From: JAKZSU01 sp047517485
GTDB lineage: Bacteria; Pseudomonadota; Alphaproteobacteria; UBA7887
Reading direction: 5' to 3'
Assembly: GCA_047517485.1 (NCBI GenBank)
Contig: JAKZSU010000005.1
Coordinates: forward strand, 1 to 18,131
DNA length: 18,131 nucleotides
Shown here: in pieces, positions 7,392 through 13,943 of the stretch
Layout of the letters: each line of letters opens with the position of its first letter
Numbering within the stretch: position 1 is the first letter of the stretch
Translations under genes and position numbers: made by a program
Notes under the pieces: model-generated
What the model saw: the letters and a program-made list of their open reading frames with translations, nothing else
What the model was told of the DNA's origin: nothing
Database searches by the model: none

Positions 7392-8201
7392 ATGGGCGCG
7401 AGCGGCGCCGAACAGGCTTTGATCGAAGCGCGCGGGATCGCCGTGCGCTATGGCGCGCGGTTGGTGCTCGACCATGTCGATATCACCTTGCGGCCGCGCG
7501 AGATCGTCACCGTGATCGGACTCAATGGCGCCGGCAAGAGCACCTTGGTGCGCGCGCTGCTCGGCCTGATCGATATCGACGAGGGCGCGATCACCCGGCG
7601 GCCGGGGTTGAGCATCGGTTACGCGCCGCAACACATCGATATCGATCCGACATTGCCGTTGACGGTCGAGCGGTTTCTCGCGCTCGATACGCGGCACCGG
7701 GGCGGCGATATCGCGACCGGGCTCGACCTGGTCGGCGCGGGGCATCTGGCGGGGGCGCAAATGGCGACCCTGTCGGGCGGCGAGACCCATCGGGTGTTGC
7801 TGGCGCGCGCGCTGCTGGGGCGGCCCGATCTGATGGTCCTCGACGAGCCGATGAGCGGCGTCGACGTCAACGGCCAAGCCGAGCTCTATGCCAAGCTCCG
7901 CGACGTGCGCGACCGCACCGGCTGCGGCGTGCTGCTGGTCAGCCACGATCTGCATCTGGTGATGGCGGCGACCGACACGGTGATCTGCCTCAACCACCAT
8001 ATCTGCTGCACCGGGCATGCCGAGGCGGTGATCAAGGACCCCGCCTTCGCGGAACTGTTCGGCGAACGCTATTCGGATTCGCTAGCGGTCTATCACCATC
8101 ATCACGATCATGCCCATGACGCCGAGGGGCACGTGGTGCCGATCGATACGATCGCCGGCGACACGGCGGCCAGCGACACGGCGGCCGGCGAGGCGCCGTG
8201 A
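7392..8201 (+). CDS. znuC: Zinc ABC transporter ATP-binding protein ZnuC with His-rich tail
   Basis: This 269-residue ATPase powers zinc import through ZnuB. All ABC motifs are intact: Walker A GLNGAGKST (43-51), Q-loop in YAPQ (Q80), signature LSGGE (127-131), Walker B LMVLDEP (147-153) and the switch histidine in VSHD (H185). After the conserved LNHHICCTGHA (about 200-210) typical of ZnuC comes a tail with HHHHDHAHDAEGH (235-247), probably a zinc-sensing or buffering segment, and then a small tandem repeat. The start is taken at ATG 7392 behind GGGAG; an in-frame GTG at 7317 would add 25 residues that do not look like ZnuC. The stop overlaps the GTG start of znuB by 4 bp, so the two are translationally coupled. 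Confidence 0.92.
   Translation: MGASGAEQALIEARGIAVRYGARLVLDHVDITLRPREIVTVIGLNGAGKSTLVRALLGLIDIDEGAITRRPGLSIGYAPQHIDIDPTLPLTVERFLALDTRHRGGDIATGLDLVGAGHLAGAQMATLSGGETHRVLLARALLGRPDLMVLDEPMSGVDVNGQAELYAKLRDVRDRTGCGVLLVSHDLHLVMAATDTVICLNHHICCTGHAEAVIKDPAFAELFGERYSDSLAVYHHHHDHAHDAEGHVVPIDTIAGDTAASDTAAGEAP
8158..8187 (+). repeat. 15-bp tandem repeat at the 3' end of znuC
   Basis: GCGACACGGCGGCC occurs at 8158-8171 and again at 8173-8186, a 15-bp period. It encodes the low-complexity end GDTAA-SDTAA-GEAP of ZnuC. Two copies only; it could vary by slippage without shifting the frame. Confidence 0.8.
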
Positions 8202-8989
8202 TCGACGACTTTCTGCTGCGCGCGCTGCTCGCGGGCCTGGCGATCGCGGCGATCGCCGGGCCGCTCGGCTGCTTCGTGGTGTGGCGGCGGATGTCCTATT
8301 TCGGCGCCGCGTTGTCGCACGGCGCGCTGCTCGGCGTGGCGTTGGGCTTGCTCTTGGAGATCGGCCCAACGATCGGCATTTTCGTGGTCTGTCTGGCGAT
8401 CGCGCTGTTGATCGGCGCGCTCGAATCGCGTCAATGGCTGGCGAGCGACACGCTGATGGGGGTGGCGGCGCACGGCACCCTGGCGCTGGGGCTGGTGCTG
8501 ATCGCCATGCTCGACGGCATCCGGGTCGACCTGATGGGCTATCTGTTCGGCGATATATTGGCGGTGAGCTGGCGGGATCTCGGTGCGATCGTCGGCGTGG
8601 CGGTGATCGCGGGCGGCACGCTCTGCGTGCTGTGGCGGCCGCTGCTGTCGATCACCGTGCAGCCCGACCTTGCGGCGGTCGACGGGGTGGCGGTAGGGCG
8701 GACCCGGATCACGTTCGTCATCTTGCTGGCGCTGGTGATCGCGGTCGGCATGAAGGTGGTCGGCATCCTGCTGGTGGTCTCGATGCTGATCCTGCCGGCG
8801 GCGGCGGCGCGGCGGCTCGCCAACACGCCGGAGCGGATGGCGGTGATCGCCGCCGGACTGGCGGCGCTATCGGTGAGCGGCGGGCTCGCTGGATCGCTGA
8901 TCAGCGATATTCCCACCGGCCCGGCGATCGTGGTGGTCGCGGCGGCGCTGTTCGTCGCCATCGCGGCGTGGCCAGGGCGGGGAAGTTGA
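8198..8989 (+). CDS. znuB: Zinc ABC transporter permease ZnuB
   Basis: This 263-residue inner-membrane protein has about eight hydrophobic helices and belongs to the ABC-3 (ZnuB/MntB-like) permease family; it forms the zinc channel driven by ZnuC. Family features include GPLGCFVVWRRMSYFGAALSH near the N-terminus, with the conserved S-H, DLMGYLFGDIL in the middle, and KVVGILLVVSMLILPAAAARR in the second half. Translation starts at GTG 8198, inside the znuC stop (GTGA overlap). The next gene starts 7 bp after the znuB stop, so transcription probably continues into it, although that gene has no obvious zinc role. Confidence 0.92.
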   Translation: MIDDFLLRALLAGLAIAAIAGPLGCFVVWRRMSYFGAALSHGALLGVALGLLLEIGPTIGIFVVCLAIALLIGALESRQWLASDTLMGVAAHGTLALGLVLIAMLDGIRVDLMGYLFGDILAVSWRDLGAIVGVAVIAGGTLCVLWRPLLSITVQPDLAAVDGVAVGRTRITFVILLALVIAVGMKVVGILLVVSMLILPAAAARRLANTPERMAVIAAGLAALSVSGGLAGSLISDIPTGPAIVVVAAALFVAIAAWPGRGS

Positions 8990-8996
8990 CCGGTCG

Positions 8997-10955
8997 ATGA
9001 CCGATATGCGCCGGCTATCGTGGGCGATGGTGGTGATTACTCTTGCCCAGGTGTGGCTGGTGACGGCGATACCGCTACAGGTGCTCGCCCATGCCGCCCA
9101 CGACGACGCGTTGTTCTCGCGCTTGGCGATCGCGCTGCTCAATGGAAATTGGCTCGGAGCCTACGATTCGCTGACTCTTGCCAAAGGCCCTTTTTATCCG
9201 ATGTGGTTGGCGGCATTGGCCTGGCTGGGTCTGCCGCTCTTGCTCGCGCAGGATCTGCTCTATCTTTTCGCTGGCGCAGTTTTGCTGCGGCTTCTGGCGC
9301 CACGGCCACGGCACTGGTTGTTGATCAGTGCGCTTTACGCGGCCTATGCCTTCAACCCGATCGTTACCGCCTCGCCGGTCCTTCGCATCGTCCGCGAAGG
9401 ACTCTATGCACCCCTGGTGGTGTTGCTGTTGGCGATGGTGGTGTGGTGGTGGCGATGGCGCGGGCGCGCACTATGGCATCGGGCGTTACCGGCGGTGATC
9501 CTCGGCGCGGTGTTCGCGGCGCTGTGGTTGACCCGCGAGGAGGGTCTATGGTTGTTGCCGACGCTGGTGACCGCCGCCGTGGTGTGCGCCTTGTGCAGCA
9601 GCGGGACGGGGCTGGGAACACGGTTCGCCCGCGAGTCCGGACTGATCGCCCTGGCGCTTGTCGTGGCGTGGAGCGCCAATACCGCGGTGGCGCGTACCAA
9701 CAAGGCTCATTATGGCGTGGCCACCGTGGTCGAATTTCGCGAGCCTGCTTTCGTTGCCGCCTATGGCGCACTGTCGCGACTCGAGCCCGCGGCCTGGGAA
9801 CGGCTGATACCGGTGCCGCGCGAGGCGATCCGTCGCGCCGCCGAGCACAGCCCGGCAACCGCCGAGCTGCTGCCGTATCTCGACGGCGCAATGGCCGATG
9901 GCTGGGCGCTGGAGGGCTGCCTCGTCTACGACGAGGCCCCGTGCCGCGGTGAAATCAGGGGCGGTTGGTTCATGTGGGCCCTGCGCGCCGCGGTCAGCCT
10001 GGCCGGGCATTCCGAATCGGCGGTCGATGCACGGCGTTTCTATCGCCGAGTCGCCACCGAGATCGACGCCGCTTGCAATGACGGCCGCCTTGCCTGTGTC
10101 GCCAAACCACTTGGTATGGCACCACCTTTTCGCCGCGACTATTTGGTGCTCGCGGCGCGCCGCTTGGTCGATGCCTTCCACATGCTGACCGGCTTCACCG
10201 AAGCCGGGCCGATGCGAATCCAAAGCAGCGGCCGAGCACTCGAATTGAGCATCCTAAGCGATTTAGTCGGGGGCCCGATCTTTCCCCGCGCGCGCACCGT
10301 GTGGCTGAGCGGCGCCCTGTTGACCTCTGGTTCCCGCATCGACAGCCTTACCGTGGTCGCCGCCGACGATGCCGCCGTTTGGCAGGTGGTCGAGCTGACC
10401 CAACGCAAGCGTTACGACGACGGCACGGCGATGGTCAAATTCGACGTCAAAACAGATTGCGTGGTCCCCGATTGCCGGTTGCAGATCATCGCTCGAGGCG
10501 GCGTGCTGGCGAGCCTGCGCTTTGACCGGCTGGGGGAACGTGTGGCGTTGGGATCGGTGACGGTGGTGCTGACCGACATCATCGACAGCCGCGATCGCCA
10601 AATGCCGCGGGATCGGCGGACCGATGCCGCATTCATCGCGCTGCACGGTCTCGCCGCGGCGTGGCGAGCGGCCGGACCGGTGCTCGCCGCGATCGCGTTC
10701 GCGGGCTTTGGCGCCGCTCTCGTTCTTGCCGCCCGAGCCCGGCGTCTCGGCACATTGACCTTCCTCGCCGGCGTGATGCTGGCCGCCGTGATCAGCTGTC
10801 TCGCCCTGCTCGCCTATCTCGACGTCACCGCGTTGCCGGCGATCAACACGTTGTACATGTCGCCGGTAATACCGCTTTGGATCTTGTTCCTCGGTTTGGC
10901 GCCGTTGGCGGCGATCGAGGCCTGGCAAGCAAGGATGGCGAGCCGCGATGAGTAG
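8997..10955 (+). CDS. Large polytopic membrane protein, GT-C glycosyltransferase-like
   Basis: I do not recognise a named gene. This 652-residue protein has an N-terminal block of about seven hydrophobic helices (residues 8 to about 225), a hydrophilic region of roughly 310 residues, and three further helices at about 555-650. The first loop contains AHDDALFSRLA (about 33-43), and then LTLAKGPFYPMW (59-70). An acidic pair after helix 1 followed by a K-G-P-F-Y-P segment resembles GT-C fold enzymes such as family 39 glycosyltransferases, which use polyprenyl-linked sugars on the periplasmic side. This is inference from pattern. The large soluble middle, which holds several Cys (GCLVYDEAPC, DAACNDGRLAC, TDCVVPDC), would then be periplasmic. 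ATG 8997 lies 7 bp after znuB. The last codons CGC-GAT-GAG-TAG form the left arm of a hairpin. Confidence 0.6.
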   Translation: MTDMRRLSWAMVVITLAQVWLVTAIPLQVLAHAAHDDALFSRLAIALLNGNWLGAYDSLTLAKGPFYPMWLAALAWLGLPLLLAQDLLYLFAGAVLLRLLAPRPRHWLLISALYAAYAFNPIVTASPVLRIVREGLYAPLVVLLLAMVVWWWRWRGRALWHRALPAVILGAVFAALWLTREEGLWLLPTLVTAAVVCALCSSGTGLGTRFARESGLIALALVVAWSANTAVARTNKAHYGVATVVEFREPAFVAAYGALSRLEPAAWERLIPVPREAIRRAAEHSPATAELLPYLDGAMADGWALEGCLVYDEAPCRGEIRGGWFMWALRAAVSLAGHSESAVDARRFYRRVATEIDAACNDGRLACVAKPLGMAPPFRRDYLVLAARRLVDAFHMLTGFTEAGPMRIQSSGRALELSILSDLVGGPIFPRARTVWLSGALLTSGSRIDSLTVVAADDAAVWQVVELTQRKRYDDGTAMVKFDVKTDCVVPDCRLQIIARGGVLASLRFDRLGERVALGSVTVVLTDIIDSRDRQMPRDRRTDAAFIALHGLAAAWRAAGPVLAAIAFAGFGAALVLAARARRLGTLTFLAGVMLAAVISCLALLAYLDVTALPAINTLYMSPVIPLWILFLGLAPLAAIEAWQARMASRDE

Positions 10956-10978
10956 GACTCATCGCGGTTTGATTTTAA
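10943..10978 (+). terminator. Intrinsic terminator-like hairpin overlapping the stop codon (hairpin A, copy 2)
   Basis: CCGCGATGAGT (10943-10953) pairs perfectly with 10957-10967 and is followed by TTTGATTTTAA. The left arm includes the last codons and the first base of the TAG stop (10953-10955) of the preceding gene. Its inner stem CGATGAG/CTCATCG with a 5-nt loop is shared with the hairpin at 6300-6332. The T-rich tail makes it a plausible Rho-independent terminator on the plus strand. Confidence 0.65.
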
Positions 10979-10981
10979 CGG

Positions 10982-11039
10982 GCGTTCAAGCGCCACGCAG
11001 GCTGCCTCGCATAAGCTCGGGCGCGCGGTCGCGCTTGCC
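10982..11039 (+). repeat. Conserved intergenic repeat core, copy 2
   Basis: A 58-bp unit nearly identical to copy 1, with a single G in the variable slot at 11004. It lies between convergent genes, the GT-C-like gene and hyuB. It is preceded by hairpin A and its last two bases begin hairpin B. Confidence 0.88.
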
Positions 11040-11070
11040 GGACCGCGGGGACGCGGTCCGGTTGTTTAAA
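11038..11070 (+). terminator. 10-bp hairpin B of copy 2 with T/A-rich tail
   Basis: CCGGACCGCG (11038-11047) pairs perfectly with 11052-11061 around GGGA, a GNRA-type tetraloop, followed by TTGTTTAAA. It separates repeat copies 2 and 3 and could act as a second, tandem terminator on the plus strand. It does not share stem sequence with the hairpins B of copies 1 and 3. Confidence 0.6.
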
Positions 11071-11072
11071 GG

Positions 11073-11131
11073 GCGTTCAAGCGCCACGCAGGCTGGCCTC
11101 GCATAAGCTCGGGCGCGCGGTCGTGCTTGCC
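11073..11131 (+). repeat. Conserved intergenic repeat core, copy 3
   Basis: A 59-bp unit nearly identical to copies 1 and 2, with GG in the variable slot and one C-to-T change (GGTCGTGC at 11119-11126) that turns a G-C pair of the internal GCGCG/CGCGC stem into a G-U pair. It is in direct tandem with copy 2, about 33 bp apart. Confidence 0.88.
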
Positions 11132-11153
11132 AAGCTGCGGGTACGCAGCTTGG
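11130..11153. terminator. 10-bp hairpin B of copy 3, abutting the hyuB stop
   Basis: CCAAGCTGCG (11130-11139) pairs perfectly with 11144-11153 around GGTA. It ends 1 bp from the hyuB TAA (11155-11157, minus strand), so it is the 3' hairpin of the hyuB message. There is no T-run on the minus strand, so release may depend on Rho, or the hairpin may protect the transcript end. Confidence 0.6.
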
Positions 11154-11154
11154 G

Positions 11155-12882
11155 TTAGGCTTGGCGGCGCAGCGCCGCCGTCGCCGCACTATCGACGCCT
11201 TCGTCGTCATCGAGCACCACGCCATACTTGTCCGCGGCCGCCGCGCGGCTGACCAGGCCGCCGCGGACGTCCGCGGCGACCAGGGCCGGGTCGCGGGCGC
11301 GTGGATCGCCGTAGCCGCCGCCGCCGGGCATCTCGAGCACCAGGGTGTCGCCGGCGGGAATGGTTTGCCGGCCCATCGGGCCGCGCTCGGGGCCGGAGGC
11401 GAGCGAGACTCGGCCGCAGACGCCGTTCGCGCCGCCGTCGCGGCCGCGCGGCGGATTGCGCACGCGGTCGAACATCGATGAGAGGACAAACGGCGCGCCC
11501 TCGATATTGGCGATCTCCATGACTTGGCCGAGACCGCCGCGCCAGCGTCCGGGGCCGCCGGAATCGGTGCGGTATTCCTTGCGGCGGACGAGGATCGGCG
11601 CGATCGCCTCGTTGATCTCGACCGGCGTGTTGCGCACCCCCGAGGGGAACGCGGTGGCCGATAGCCCGTCCTTGGTCGGCCGCGCGCCGGTGCCGCCATT
11701 GTGAAACAGGGTGACGGTGAACGGCGTCGCGTTGGCGTGGGCTGCACCGCCATCGGCGATGCCGTCACCGCCGTAGAGGACGAAATTCCACAAACACGAG
11801 GTGCCCTCGGCGGGGCCGATATCGGGGACCGCCTGGTGCAGGCAGCCGAGCATCACATCGGGCAGCATCTGGCCGATGGTGTGGCGCGCGGCGACCGCGC
11901 GGGGATGTTTGGCGTTGAGGATCGTCCCCTCGGGGGCGGCGACCCGAATGGTCGCGAGCGAGCCCGCGTTGTTGGGCACCGTCGAGCCGACGACGCAGCG
12001 AATGCCGAACGTGGCATAGGCCTGGGTGTAGGCGAGCGGCACGTTGATGCCGTAGTCCGAGGGGCCCGAGGTGCCGGCGAGATCGACGTCGATGCCGTCC
12101 TCGCCGATAGTTAGGGCGGCGACGATATCGACCGGGCTTTCGTAGCCGTCGATGTGCATGGCGTAGCGATAAGTGCCGAAGGGCAGCGCGCGGATCTCGG
12201 CGAGCATCGCATCCGCCGAGCGCGCGATGACGTGCTCGGCGAGGGCATCGAGACGGTCCAGTTCAAACTCGTCCATCATCGCGCGCAGACGCCGGCAGCC
12301 GGTCTCGTTGCACGCGGCGAGCGAATAGAAATCGCCCTCCAACAGATCCGGCTCACGGACATTGGCGCGGACGATATCGATCAGCGACCGGTTGATCGTG
12401 CCTTGGTCGAAAAGCGTCATGATCGGCACATAGATGCCTTCTTCGTAGACTTGCCGGCCGTCGGGGCCGAAGCCGAGACCGCCGACGTCGACGACGTGCG
12501 AGGTCGCGGCGAACAGGGCGACCAGCGTGTCGTCGCGGAAGCACGGGGTGACCACGGTGAAATCGTGCAGATGACCAGTGGCGAGCCACGGATCGTTGGT
12601 GATGTAGACGTCGCCCCTTTGCATGGTGGCGGCGGGAAAGCGGGCGAGAAAGTGGCCGACCGAGGCGGCCATCGCGTTGACATGACCGGGGGTGCCGGTG
12701 ACCGCCTGGGCGAGCATGCGCCCCTGGAGATCGAACACCCCGGCGGACAGATCACCGGCCTCGCGCACAGTGTTGGAAAACGCGGTACGGATCAGCGCCT
12801 GCGCCTGCTCCTCGACAACGGCGATCAAGCGGTCCCACATGATCTGGGTGCGGATTTGGCCAAGCGCGGCGGGTTGGGTCAT
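11155..12882 (-). CDS. Hydantoinase B/oxoprolinase family protein (HyuB-like)
   Basis: This 575-residue cytoplasmic protein is the B-type subunit of ATP-dependent hydantoinase/oxoprolinase/acetone carboxylase-like enzymes, which work with an A-type subunit to open or carboxylate small substrates. Family marks near the N-terminus are IRTAFSNTVREAGDLSAGVFD (split around residues 31-51), GTPGHVNAM (63-71) and GDVYITNDPWLATGHLHDF (about 90-108), then GPSDYGINVPLAYT and, further on, RKEYRTDSGGPGRWRGG and MPGGGGYGDP. ATG 12880-12882 has GGAG 7 bp upstream. The usual partner, HyuA, is on the same strand but separated by a plus-strand sigma factor gene, so this gene needs its own promoter or readthrough across that gene. 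The exact substrate (hydantoin, 5-oxoproline or other) cannot be told from sequence. Confidence 0.88.
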   Translation of the reverse strand: MTQPAALGQIRTQIMWDRLIAVVEEQAQALIRTAFSNTVREAGDLSAGVFDLQGRMLAQAVTGTPGHVNAMAASVGHFLARFPAATMQRGDVYITNDPWLATGHLHDFTVVTPCFRDDTLVALFAATSHVVDVGGLGFGPDGRQVYEEGIYVPIMTLFDQGTINRSLIDIVRANVREPDLLEGDFYSLAACNETGCRRLRAMMDEFELDRLDALAEHVIARSADAMLAEIRALPFGTYRYAMHIDGYESPVDIVAALTIGEDGIDVDLAGTSGPSDYGINVPLAYTQAYATFGIRCVVGSTVPNNAGSLATIRVAAPEGTILNAKHPRAVAARHTIGQMLPDVMLGCLHQAVPDIGPAEGTSCLWNFVLYGGDGIADGGAAHANATPFTVTLFHNGGTGARPTKDGLSATAFPSGVRNTPVEINEAIAPILVRRKEYRTDSGGPGRWRGGLGQVMEIANIEGAPFVLSSMFDRVRNPPRGRDGGANGVCGRVSLASGPERGPMGRQTIPAGDTLVLEMPGGGGYGDPRARDPALVAADVRGGLVSRAAAADKYGVVLDDDEGVDSAATAALRRQA

Positions 12883-12967
12883 GGCATGGCTCCAATTTCA
12901 CCCCGAGTTTAGCGGCACAAGACGGGCCATACCACCGCATCCTTCTTGGCCATCCATGCGTCATACT

Positions 12968-13000
12968 CTTGAACGCCCCCAAGCGCGCGTGCTCGCTTGG
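12968..13000 (-). repeat. Possible degenerate end of the intergenic repeat element
   Basis: On the minus strand a 7-bp hairpin (CCAAGCG at 12979-12985 with CGCTTGG at 12994-13000) is followed at once by GGGCGTTCAAG (12968-12978), the exact 11-bp beginning of repeat copies 2 and 3 including their GG. Similarity then stops. It lies between the divergent hyuB and sigma factor genes. A chance match is possible. Confidence 0.3.
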
Positions 13001-13029
13001 TGGTAGACTGATGTGGAAAGCGAGGCCCC

Positions 13030-13935
13030 ATGACGACGCAACCGGTTCCTCAGGCGCTGGCCGAGGCGCGCGCCGAGTTTGATGCGCTGATCACCGATAT
13101 CCGGCCCGAATTGCATCGCTATTGCGCGCGCATGACGGGCTCGGTCATCGATGGCGAGGATGTCGTGCAGGAGGCGTTGGCGAAGGCGTATTACGCGATG
13201 TCGACCAACCCGCCGGTAACCAATTTGCGCTCCTGGCTATTTCGTATCGCCCACAACAAGGCGATCGATCATTTGCGCCGCCGCGAGGTGCGCCAGACCG
13301 AACCGTTGGAAGACGCCCCGCTGATCGATACCGGCGAAAGCGAGCCGTTGGAAGCGCGCGAGCTGGCGGCGGTGGCGATGTCACGGCTGCTGGAGTTGAC
13401 CGCGGCGCAGCGAAGCTGCGTGTTCCTCAAGGACGTGATGGAATATTCGCTGGCCGAGATATCGGAGCTGCACGACACCAGCGTCACCGCGGTGAAAGCA
13501 ACCCTGCATCGCGGCCGGGCGCGGCTGCGGGCGCTGGCGGCCGAAAGCGCCCCCGAGGCGCCGCCGGTGCTGGACGCCGGCGAGACGATACTGCTCGCGG
13601 GCTATGTCGAGCGTTTCAACGCGCGTGATTTCGACGGTTTGCGGGCGATGCTGGCGGACGACGTGCGGCTCGATCTGGTGGGCCGGGCCCAACGCCGCGG
13701 CGCGGTCGAAGTCGGCGAGTATTTCCACCGCTACAGCCAAATGGAGCATGTGCGGGTGGCTGCCGGTAGCATCGAGGGCCGTGCTGCCCTGCTGATGTAC
13801 GACAGCCAAGACGAGCGCGGCGAGCCGATCAATTTCGCCCTGATCGATTGGTTGGAAGACGGCAGCATCGGCGCGATCCGCGACTATAACTATGCCCGTT
13901 ACGTGGTCGCGGACGCACGCGCCGAGGTGGCGTGA
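13030..13935 (+). CDS. ECF-type RNA polymerase sigma factor with NTF2/SnoaL-like C-terminal domain
   Basis: This 301-residue transcription factor should direct RNA polymerase to a special promoter set. Region 2 covers about residues 20-85 (LHRYCARMTGS, DGEDVVQEALAKAY, RSWLFRIAHNKAIDHLRRR). Region 4 covers about 115-168 (LTAAQRSCVFLKDVM, SLAEISEL, SVTAVKATLHRGRARLR). Residues about 187-295 form an NTF2/SnoaL-like domain (LLAGYVERFNARDFDGLRAMLADD at its start, INFALIDWLEDGSIGAIRDYNY near its end). In groups such as ECF41 a C-terminal domain of this kind regulates the sigma factor in place of an anti-sigma protein; no anti-sigma gene is adjacent here. I do not see the DGGGK motif of ECF41, so the group is uncertain. 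ATG follows GAGG by 4 bp. The gene sits head-to-head with hyuB and ends 8 bp from the hyuA stop, on the strand opposite to both. Confidence 0.88.
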   Translation: MTTQPVPQALAEARAEFDALITDIRPELHRYCARMTGSVIDGEDVVQEALAKAYYAMSTNPPVTNLRSWLFRIAHNKAIDHLRRREVRQTEPLEDAPLIDTGESEPLEARELAAVAMSRLLELTAAQRSCVFLKDVMEYSLAEISELHDTSVTAVKATLHRGRARLRALAAESAPEAPPVLDAGETILLAGYVERFNARDFDGLRAMLADDVRLDLVGRAQRRGAVEVGEYFHRYSQMEHVRVAAGSIEGRAALLMYDSQDERGEPINFALIDWLEDGSIGAIRDYNYARYVVADARAEVA

Positions 13936-13943
13936 AGAATGCT

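Noticed and set aside
6338..11131. CRISPR array interpretation of the repeated units
   Set aside because: Three dispersed copies of about 58 bp, two only about 33 bp apart and one 4.6 kb away, no array of unique spacers and no cas genes.
12883..13029. Clear sigma-70 promoter for the sigma factor gene
   Set aside because: TAGACT near 13004 could be a -10, but no matching -35 lies 16-18 bp upstream; the nearest TTGAAC is too far away.
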